Shown piece after piece: positions 55,166 to 64,000 of a stretch of DNA of 64,000 bases (position 1 is its first letter; every line of letters starts with the position of its first letter). The position numbers were made by a program, and so were the translations under genes. The stretch comes from Pyricularia pennisetigena (Eukaryota > Ascomycota > Sordariomycetes > Magnaporthales > Pyriculariaceae). The stretch is taken from positions 1,141,425-1,205,424 of the forward strand of contig NW_021940919.1 of assembly GCF_004337985.1 (NCBI RefSeq). The letters run 5' to 3'. The notes beneath the pieces are model-generated. The model saw only the letters and a program-made list of their open reading frames with translations. It had not been told where the DNA came from and ran no database searches.

Positions 55166-57802
55166 GAACTTGTAGCTATTCCAAATATCTAATATCCTTA
55201 ATAAAACCTATATATTATATGTAGCATTTGACTAACAACCCTTGTCACTGTGCCTTGCAACCTGAACACGTCCAGAACAAGCTGAACCTAATACATTTAT
55301 TTTCGGTAATGTATACGGCCACATGTAGTCGCTGGCCTGGAAGGTGTTGTATCTGTCCGTATGCCCCCTAGCCAAGCTGTTGTCGCACGAGGTGCATCAT
55401 TTGAGGGCTGGGACGCGTCTATAATATTCACCTTCTTTGAGAGGCCCCCCGGCTAGATTTCTCATTGTCTGTCTGACAAGAGTTCCATATAAATCAAATG
55501 CTTTGTGGTATCCATGGCAGTAGAGGGCAGGAGGCAAATAGAATGCAGAACTGGGTTTAGATTTCGAGTCAGCCTAGAAGACATCGCCTTTAGCATCGTC
55601 GCGGCCTGCCAGATGGGAAAGCTGCACAGCGTGGGATCTTGCAGTGCGCCTGTTGACAACCGCAAAAGGGACGATAGGTGGTAGCCATGGCTTCAATCGC
55701 AGAAGGGGCCGCAAGCTGGAATCTCTTGTTGATTTGAACTTGCATGTACCAAAGGGGTTATAATAATTAATTGTTACGATCATGTTAGTGCTGATTGGAC
55801 TTAATGTAAAGGCCATGGCCAAAACAAGGGTGAACCAACAGGATTCGTATATAGGTATAAAATTGATTGTCTATTCTTCTAAGTACAGGAATAGGTCCGT
55901 TGCAGGTCCGAAGGTCTATATATATAGACCTTTAGCCCCATAATTATTTTAGTCAGAATTGCGCATAAATAATATTCCGACAAATAATTTTAATAATTTG
56001 TCGGAGTTAGGACCCAATATTTAAGATCAAGTCTACATAAAGTACATTTATTGTTGTATGAATTGATTAACTTTAAAACCTATTTAAGACAAATTATGAT
56101 TTCGACCCCAATTACAAATTGAACGTTCAATTGCTTTAACCCATCGCATTTCTACCTTGCGGAACACAAAAAACTCAATTCCTGCCCTATGATTTTAAAA
56201 ATCAAATTATCTATGTACCCCTTACTGCATTTTCTATAGATTACACCGAAACTATAATATAATTGCTATAGTATATAGCAAAGTAATTTGTATTCTGTAA
56301 CGAGTTTGGTGTACAATATACCGGATATATTTCTTTGAACAAATACGTGCGGCGACGTAATTGTTTCCTTAGATAGCCCTGTATTCCGTCGGCGGTGTTT
56401 TTCTTGGCGAGTTTCCTCAGGAGGGTTAGAAGTTAGAACCCCATCTGGTTTCTCTGGTACACGCCCAGTCCTTTGGCCATACTATTAAGATAGAACGATC
56501 AAGACAGGAGTCGGGAACAGGTCGACAAATTAACAAACCTAAATTATGGAAGGAACCTTGATCGTACAAATATGAGCGTGTATTATTTAACATTGGTAAA
56601 ATAAGCCGTAAATACTCTTGTACCGTCCACATATCTTGTGCAGCCCAACTTCCAAGTTATAAATGTGAAATGCTGCAGGTGGTTTTTAGTAAGCCTAACA
56701 GCCGAAACTGTTGGGGAGCAGCCCAGATTTGAAATACTAAGAAAAGCTTTTCTGTCGCTTCATAGTCCTGGTTGTTAAATGCGGCATAAAGATTGTGTAA
56801 ACAACCGTGAATACAAGCTAAAACGACCAGTGATTAGATTACCCGCTTTATCGTCCTGCATAACTAACGCTGAATGATCTACCAACTTTTGTTTTCCACA
56901 GTGGGTGGGTCGCGTAAAGCCTTGGCGCCACCACATTTGCTCCAGGTATCACAGAGGCAGGCGATTCCGATTTGCCCAGAAAGAATAGCGCCGGCAAAGC
57001 CGAGGACTACTTCAGGCAAGAATTACGTGTTATCAAGGTACAAACAAATCCATTTGTAGGATGAGCTGGCACCGACTAATCTTAATTTTATTCTTTAATT
57101 AACCTCAATGCTTATTTGAGAACGATTGTAATTTTTACCCCCTGTCATTCGGAACCCTAGTTACCGGTCAGACGCTTAGTTGCTTTAAGCTATTATACTC
57201 TAACCTGAGGGACAGGTTACCCCGATATGCTGATCGCAGCACATTTGGCTTATTTTTGACGCAAAATAAAAGAACCAAGTCCTCACGGTTTAACCCATAA
57301 GTCCATGGAATAATCTTCTTATTTTAGAGGCAGCGGAGCGCAGGTCATGTGCTATCCAATTACTTATTAAAAGAAGTGCGAAATTAAGTGTATTCGGGCT
57401 TGAAAGTCTTCGGCCTGTGAGTGGGTAATATGCGACTCGAGCTGGTGATGTTACTCGGCATTTTAGTCAACTACAAGTCATATAGGTGGACTGGAACTCA
57501 GGTATAATCTCTTTCCGTACAAGCTCGTGCCGGGAAAGTCTTTTTCAAGTCTTCTCGGCTTTAAATTGTACATCCGAATTTCGCATAAGGGCTGTCGACA
57601 TAACAAATGACTGAAGAGAATAAGCGATCTATGCCTGGGGGGATTCAAGATGAAAATCTTTTGTCCCGGTCCACATTTTAATCAATCTGGCCTGGAAGTT
57701 ACTGGAACATGGACGCCTAAGCAAGTAGCGAGTGTATGTATGCCTACCGGTGTCACAGGATCTGAGTATGCCCAAATCCACACGCCAGCCGACCCGATAT
57801 GG
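55166..57802. other. AT-rich gene-free block
   Basis: No supported gene. From about 55,800 to 57,600 the DNA is strongly AT-rich and TA-rich, with only short frames, resembling the block at 9.1-10.6 kb. It may be RIP-affected repeat remains. Confidence 0.5.
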
Positions 57803-57810
57803 TATTTAAA
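57803..57810 (+). promoter_or_regulatory. TATA-like element of the second secreted C2H2 protein gene
   Basis: TATTTAAA lies about 213 bp upstream of the ATG at 58016, followed by a CT-rich leader (about 57820-57900). Spacing resembles that of the 32782 gene. Confidence 0.4.
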
Positions 57811-58015
57811 GCAGCCTCCATGTGCCTCTTCTACCCGACGTGTGTCTTTGTCTGCCTGTGTTTCTACATCTCTTTCTCAGGTCTCACTGTGCTTCTTCAC
57901 GTTGCGGTTTCCCTTCTGTCATTTCCTTTAAAATTCGCCGGTCTTGATTCCCATTCCAGGACACATCACCTTCATTTAGCAAAATCTTCCAAGCTTCGGC
58001 TTTACATACCTCAAT

Positions 58016-58381
58016 ATGCAGGCAAAGATGAGCCTTCAGCTTTTGGCTTTTTTCGCCATTGGTACAATCGCCGCGCCGACCGGTTTTATTAACACCGGTT
58101 CCGTCGGAACTGGGGCCGTCCAACCTGTTGGTTATACAACTTCCAAGACTTTAAGCTTGGAGACCCGCGACAATAATATCGAAATTGCCGGTTTAACGCC
58201 CGCGGACGAAAAGGCAGCATACCCCGTCGAACAAAGAGCCGTCCTGCGACGGTCTCCTGTGGACTGGATGTGCACGATCCCGGGTTGCAGGAGGCTTTTC
58301 AGCAGCGAAGCCGCCAGGGATCGTCATATGAAGACTGCGGTGCACATCGCCCCCGATGCTGATAATCAAGGCGGAAACTGA
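58016..58381 (+). CDS. Secreted C2H2 zinc-finger candidate effector (121 aa)
   Basis: Intronless; signal peptide MQAKMSLQLLAFFAIGTIAAP (a start at the second Met would also work). The mature protein has a Gly/Thr-rich start and a middle with two possible dibasic or Arg sites (EQRAVLRR). Near the C-terminus lies one canonical C2H2 finger, CTIPGCRRLFSSEAARDRHM then KTAVH, spaced C-x4-C-x12-H-x5-H with the conserved hydrophobic F. A short acidic/Asn-rich tail ends GGN. A lone finger on a secreted small protein suggests an effector rather than a nuclear regulator of the fungus. Compared with the 32782 protein it shares layout (signal peptide, disordered spacer, single terminal finger) but little sequence. 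Function is inferred only. Confidence 0.75.
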   Translation: MQAKMSLQLLAFFAIGTIAAPTGFINTGSVGTGAVQPVGYTTSKTLSLETRDNNIEIAGLTPADEKAAYPVEQRAVLRRSPVDWMCTIPGCRRLFSSEAARDRHMKTAVHIAPDADNQGGN

Positions 58382-60957
58382 TAGCACTTCCACCACTCCG
58401 ATTCACAGACAATTTTAGACATTTTCGTCCGGATATTTTCAAGGCCTTATGCCGTGGGATTTGCTGTGTGCGGACATATATAAAAAGTTTGACAAGCATT
58501 TGGAAAGCGGGCTGCACCATTTTGGGAATCGGCAAATCGATGTAAAATAGCTCACCGGCGGGATTTTCGCACTTCGGGTATCGTTCTAGACAAAAAGTTG
58601 GATTTATTCACTTGAACTGTAAACGTATGATTAAAACCACGCTCAGAGATGTCCCAGCACTGCGTTAAAACAAAGTTACCAAATAAGCTTTCTGTGCACA
58701 ATAAGACGTATCGAATACTTGACGGTTGGTGCAGGAAACTCGGGCAAAGACCAACTTGAAAACTAACATGTGCCGGGTCCAAGACCAAATTAATTATCAA
58801 GGATGAATTAACAATTAATCAGCGACAAAATTGAAAGCTTTAAGAATGCGAATGTATCAAACACATTATAAATATAGTGCAACCCTCAGTGTCGATACAC
58901 CGCCCCAAACCACCAAACACGACCACCAAATATGGACCTGGCAGTTCGCCCAGCTCCCGCTCACCCTAGATATACTTGTTACAAGGCCGATCGTCGTCGG
59001 CCGACAGAGGATTCGTCCCTGGATTTACGTCGCCGGCTTGTGTCAAGGCACTTGCTTCCTTCCGTAATGCTGTTGGAAAGAGTGACAGCTTGGGCAAAAT
59101 GGACAAGCGCCAAATCTAACTACAGGGAGGCTTTGGAAGTCCTTCTTATATAACCACTTGCCAGCATTATCACACTGTATATACAGTGTCTGAGTCTGTG
59201 CTGTTTTGCAGCCGGAATTGCCCTCTTATCAACCGCAAACGCAGCAGCTTTCAACGTTCTGTAGCTCTGCCTTGTCCCGTCTCCATTTCAGTATTCACAG
59301 CCGGTGGTTGCAGTCGAGTATCGCAGGTTGACGCCTGCAGGAATGACGACGAAACACTACCAAAGATGAATTGGCGGTGGCGACCCTGCAAGGGGCAGCG
59401 TCTCGCCCGTGGGACTGGACATCCTAGAGTAAGTATTTTCCCCCTATCTCCCTGCGTGTCCGCATATGCCCATTTTGCCGCAGTCTATAACGTCAAATTG
59501 GCAATAGGGCTGGGCTCGCCGTCCTCATCAATTACTTGCCCACGCGGCCTGGATCAAGACCTCGTTTGGGTAAATAAAATACCGGGATTAGGCCCTGTGT
59601 TTAATCACGTGGATTATTAATCGTCACCCCTGGATGGAGTACAAACGTGCTTTTGCAGTTGTCAGCCAGTATGTACTGAAAAACGAAACGCAACGCAAGA
59701 TGGATCTACTTGCAGTAATGCATCGTTTTGCTGCTGTCAAATAACTACATCCTAAAATTAAGCTTTACTCCCTCTAGGTCGCGCTCCTGGTTGTAAACCC
59801 TCCAGAACGGGCTCATACCGGTTGATCTCGTGTCCGACGAAGTTATAGTTGAACAAGGTGGCCCAGCGACCCAAGCTATCCTGGCGAAAATGCTGAAAAG
59901 CTGCGCTGGGCGAGCAACAATCTTCCCTCCGGAGCGTTTTTGAATCCTGCGTTTGTTTACAAAGCTGGCGAGGATAGCCTGGTAAAACATGGTAACCAAC
60001 AAGGAAAGCCCATGCCAGCTAGTTGAACTTTTTGGCGGCGATGACAATTTCAACAAATTGACTTGTATAAACAAAGAAAATGGAGTGGGATCCATTGAGA
60101 TGATTTTGGAGCAAATCCGCAAATCAAAGGTTTGGGTTCTGTGCAAATTTGGATCCAATTTCGTAAACTTCCAAAACTTTTCGTAGAGGTTGGAATAGAA
60201 TTATACTGCACGTTGTCATTTTGGAAGCATTTATGGCGGAGCTAAGCCGTGAAGCTAAAGGAAATTCAGTTTGACGCGGCAACCCCAGAATGGCATTGAG
60301 CAGCTTGCCTGATCCTCGACGCATATAAAAGTGGCGAAGATGATGGTGGCTTCCGATGTAAAGGTTGCAACGTTTGGAAAAGGTCGGTTCAACTATTTTT
60401 TTTTTTTTTTCTTTTTTTAATAAAATAGTACGGCGAACCTAGAAATCTCTACGAAGCAGAAAATAGTTAACAATGAAAATGAATCAACTCCCTTTTTGCT
60501 TTAGATGGTACGACCAGTATGAAATAACTTGAAAGCCGGAATAGGCACTAATACTGCCAAGCGGCGGCACCGCAGCACCCACGGCTAACAATGGTCCAAT
60601 GGTCGAAGTCAGCTGTTATGGTGGTAAAGGCTGCGTGAATAATATAAACCAAAAGCAACAAAAGATTTGAAGTAATATAGAGGCTAAAGCAAAAGAAAGG
60701 CATGTAGAATGGGGGAAGTATGGGTAAGCGTGTAGGTGTTGATAGGCTATGATTGGAAACGTACAGACTCAGCAGTAAGGCCACACGGTGGGCATGGCGC
60801 GTTAATAGCGCAGAGAAGGTAATCAATAATAAACAGCAGACTGCATCCTCTGGCTTCTTATGTAATATGCAGATTCCTAGGCATGAAAACTTTGTCCAGC
60901 CCTTCTTTCAAATCAGCATCCCGCAGTCGATTTTCAACCCCCCGGGCTTGCCGACTC
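58382..60957. other. Long gene-free stretch with possible coding relics
   Basis: No intact gene supported. Near 59,208-59,440 one plus frame reads GIALLSTANAAAFNV, like the end of a signal peptide, and another frame reads FTAGGCSRVSQVDACRNDDE; they do not join in frame. At 59758-59890 the minus strand reads RWATLFNYNFVGHEINRYEP up to a stop. Both may be coding fragments. T run near 60395-60418. Confidence 0.4.
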
Positions 60958-61783
60958 TTATTCCACGGATCCTCGGCCGTGTCTCTCCGCAATCTTCTTC
61001 CCCTTCGAGTCTTCTTTCTTCGTCTTGACACTCCGCCACTCTACCATCATAGCAAACGGCAAAGAGATGGCAGCCAAAATCATGGCCAGCACGAACGCCC
61101 TGGTGATGGCATAGTTCAGCCTATTAAGTGCTTCCATGTAGTCCGGAGTATTGTCTCCATCAAAGATTTCCTCGAGCTGCTCGTGCAGATCCCCTGCCCC
61201 GCCGTTGCCGTAGACCTCGCTGGTCAATTCGGGACCAAGCTGCTCGAGTATCTCCTTTTGGATGATGCTTTGGGCCACGGGCACCCACATCGCAAAGCCG
61301 AGAAGCCTCACGAAGAGGGTAAGACTCGTGCCCCTCGCCAACTTGTCGCTCGGCAGCACGGCCTGAACGGCAACGTTGGCCTGCTCGCCTCCAGCTCCCA
61401 CACCGGCGCCGATGAGGATTTGAACCCCGATACTGTTAGGTTCGGGTCGAGGCACGTGGTTTGTCAGTGTCAGCTTTTTTTTAGCAAAGGTTTGCAGGGC
61501 AACAACATGGGGAGCTTGCTTACACAAGACCAAAACCAGCATTTCGGTCGATTATCATCATGATGGCACACCCGGCTGTCGCGCAGACGGAGCCGAGAAT
61601 CAAGTATGGGTTGTAGTAACCGGTCAGCATTACGAGCCCGCCTGCGACAACTGAACCGACCGCGGTGCTGAGACACAACGCCAGCTGCTTGAGGCCCGCA
61701 CTCTGGGGAGTATCCCCCTGAACGGATTGAAACCTGAAAGGGCCCGAAAGTCAGACATTATTGTGACAGCAATGCCGCGTACT

Positions 61784-61833
<50 letters not shown>

Positions 61834-63206
61834 ACGGATGAAAATAAAGAAAAACAAGATTGCTTGAGGGCAGGAAATACGCGAGAGATCACATACCAAA
61901 TTTGCAGAAAGAAAATAGAAATAGCAAAACTCCCGCTCAAGAAAAAGAGGTATAGGTTTGATCCCGCTACTGATCGCTGGCTCACCATGCTCCACGGAAT
62001 AGTGGCTTCTTCGCCTTGGAAATGCTGCAAGGCTATCCAGGGCAGGATCGTCGCCGCAAATACAGTGAGCGCTGCGACGACATGGGCATCACGCCAGGCG
62101 TATATTTCGCCACCCCATTCCAGAGCCAACGTCAGGCAGACGAGAGAGGTCAGCAACAAGATGGTTCCAAGTGGGTCGAACCGCTTGATGGATTGCCACC
62201 AACTCCTTTTCTCGCCGGACGTGGACGTTGAAGATCCCATATTCTTGGGCAGACAAAAGATCATTGCTGGCACGATTACCAACCCGATCGGGAGATTAAC
62301 TAGATGGCCCACCACCAGTAAGTATTTTTTTGCAAACATTGCTTGAATGTTTGATATCGTTAAGAGAAAAGAAAAAAAGGCAAACAAAATTGAAAACGAT
62401 GGCTTACACCAAAAGCACCATCTCCAGTTTGTTCTCGCAGTTATAGCGCCGCCTAAGATATACCCAGTAAGTATTTTCCTCGTCTTTTTTTGTTTTTAAA
62501 AAAACAATATTCCCAAAACCATAATGAAAGAAAGGGTGGAGAGTGGCAAAATTGGATAAATACCAATGACGGGTCCGAGAACACTCGCAATCCCATACGC
62601 AGCCCCGAAGATGCCAGCGAATAAACTCCTCTTCCTCAGCGGGGTAATATAGGCAAGAACGATAAAGGCGCCGTCGAAAACGCCAGCCATGCCCACGCCT
62701 TGTATCATCCTCCCGATGATAAGGGCGATCGAGGACGGAGCAGACCCGCATATGGCGCTCCCCAACAGGTAGACGTTGACCGAGGTCACAAAGGTCCACT
62801 TGATGCTGAGCAGCGTGTAGGCGCGACCAAATGGCAGCAGCACCGCGACGGCGGTGACCTGCTCGCCGATGCTGTACCATGAGATGTCTGCAAAGCTCTG
62901 GAAGCTGTCGCTGATGGTCGGGATGGCTGTGGCGATGACCAACTGGCTGATTGCGACCAAGAAGATGGCGACGAACAGGGAAAGGGTTATCAGTGCAAGC
63001 TGCAGCCCTGAAGGGTACCGGGACTCGTCATCTTCCTCTTTCTGCACTTCGTCGTGGAAGTGGATCTCGGTCTTGGTCTGCTCAAGGGGGCTGCCTTCCG
63101 CACCTCCACCCAGCTCTGTGTACAGATTCAGCGCATCCGACGAATGTACGTGGCCCGTGTATTCTCGTAGCTCGTACGGGCGTGAGGGATTCTTGGAGCT
63201 GGACAT
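60958..63206 (-). CDS. Major facilitator superfamily transporter, DHA2-type (14 TMS), 591 aa
   Basis: Exons in gene order are 63206-62564, 62452-62408, 62299-61897, 61733-61524 and 61432-60958; all introns are GT-AG and the frame is continuous. A hydrophilic N-terminus of about 70 residues precedes the membrane domain. Landmarks are ISQLVIATAIPTISDSFQSF (TM1 and loop), LIIGRMIQGVGMAG, and motif C as LGPVIGGAIT across intron 1. WRWCFWFNLPIG then spans intron 2, and FFLQIWFQSVQGDTPQSAG spans intron 3. The large loop before the last helix (about 520-560) and the final helix fit fungal drug:H+ antiporters of the DHA2/aflatoxin-efflux type. Likely exports toxic or secondary compounds at the plasma membrane. 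No biosynthetic genes flank it. Intron 3 contains a 43-nt homopolymer. Confidence 0.9.
61785..61827 (+). repeat. 43-nt poly(T) tract within intron 3 of the MFS gene
   Basis: Uninterrupted T on the plus strand (A in the transcript). It lies wholly inside an intron and does not affect the coding frame. Confidence 0.9.
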
Positions 63207-64000
63207 TTGGGAAGAACCTAAGGACGGTAACTGAAACTGACAATGTTTTTCTTTGTGCAGTACAAGGCAAGGAAAGGCAAGGCAGGCAATGGGCGTGGTT
63301 TCTTTTGGACCACAGGCTTGGCGAATGTCTTGATTTTCATTGTGCCTTTTTGTTGAGCTGCCATGACACGTGTATAATTCACATGTTGATGACCTATCTT
63401 ACTCTGCTCCCCCTGCTTGATCTTGCGGATTTAAGTCTCGGGGCTGGTGAGGGATTGCAAGGTTGGTCTGGGACTTGGATGTCATCATTAGGTAAAGAGT
63501 ACGTGATGCAGAAGGCCAGGATCAACATCGGCGTTTGTTTTCCGCCGATATGGAAAGGGAAAAAAAGACCTCAAGCGAAGGCAAGACTAATCACCCTTGT
63601 TCATACGGGCCGGGGCAATCACAGGCCGCTCCAAACGTCAATACTCTGTCTTGATAATAGTGCGCGTTGTCTCCTATAATCTACCCATCCTGGACACTGC
63701 TCTACAGCGGAACCCCATTTTCTTTTACTATTGGGCCAATCTGAAAGCTTCCTAGTGCTTGAGCTCAGTTGACTTCATCCCAAGAGACAAGAGCAGCAAA
63801 CAATAGGGTTTGACCCCCCCTCCTTTACCTGTGCCAAGGACATCATCTAGTTCGGTCTGGCCAGGAAAACGTTAAATACTGGCCGTCCAAAGTAGTCGTC
63901 GAAGCTACATATGGCGGGCCTGTTTATTTGCCGGCTTATATTAAGTTTCTGAGCTGAAAGTTTTCGTTCTAGACTTTGAGGGGAAAAGGCTGTGCCACAC
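63207..64000. other. 5' flank of the MFS gene and right window edge
   Basis: No supported gene. Frames running out of the transporter gene on the opposite strand are shadows. Confidence 0.5.

Noticed and set aside
60958..63206. Secondary-metabolite cluster around the MFS transporter
   Set aside because: No polyketide synthase, peptide synthetase, terpene cyclase or regulator within the window; the P450 and asparagine synthetase pieces are broken and 55 kb away.

Overview
This window is nuclear DNA of a filamentous ascomycete. Genes are monocistronic, with short GT-AG introns of about 54-133 nt and internal CTAAC/CTGAC branch-site motifs. Products are typical of plant-associated Sordariomycetes: GH62 with a C-terminal CBM1, GH71, an AA5 copper radical oxidase with PAN/apple modules, a bicupin oxalate decarboxylase and a CBM18 protein. 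The small secreted C2H2-finger proteins resemble effectors described in Magnaporthales (rice-blast relatives). That order is a guess; no marker gene fixes the species. The sequence is a draft, with N runs at 19001-19002 and 42648-42651 and a 490-nt homopolymer at 37088-37577.

Layout. 1-760: asparagine synthetase relic running in from the left edge. 3.5-5.2 kb: oxalate decarboxylase. 5.4-5.9 kb: P450 N-terminal fragment. 7.7-8.7 kb: CBM18 protein. 8.7-15 kb: AT-rich DNA with a Gly/Tyr/Cys tandem-repeat secreted protein and a secreted ADP-ribosyltransferase-like protein. 15-19 kb: decayed segment with HeLo-domain and ankyrin relics, a small secreted protein, and two of three copies of a GC-rich dispersed repeat. 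19.3-20.4 kb: PQ-loop membrane protein with an 18-nt micro-exon. 22.5-30 kb: Cys-rich secreted protein, third repeat copy, 820-aa low-complexity secreted protein, and the first of two choice-of-anchor-B-type proteins. 32.8-35.6 kb: secreted C2H2 candidate effector, then GH62-CBM1 arabinofuranosidase. 37-39 kb: giant poly-T tract and a GT25-like glycosyltransferase. 41-47 kb: unknown protein, GH71 alpha-1,3-glucanase, second choice-of-anchor-B paralogue. 48-52.4 kb: unknown coiled-coil protein and the PAN-AA5 oxidase. 52.4-58 kb: mostly non-coding with an AT-rich block and a tRNA-like relic. 58.0-58.4 kb: second secreted C2H2 protein. 61-63.2 kb: five-exon MFS transporter of the DHA2 type.

Of about 19 intact genes, 14 begin with a signal peptide by eye. 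Many secreted products act on, or could bind, plant or fungal cell-wall polymers (arabinoxylan, alpha-1,3-glucan, chitin, alcohol oxidation). Others look like candidate effectors. Together with the gene relics, AT-rich blocks and dispersed repeats, this looks like a fast-evolving accessory region. It is not a biosynthetic cluster: genes lie on both strands, are widely spaced and share no pathway.
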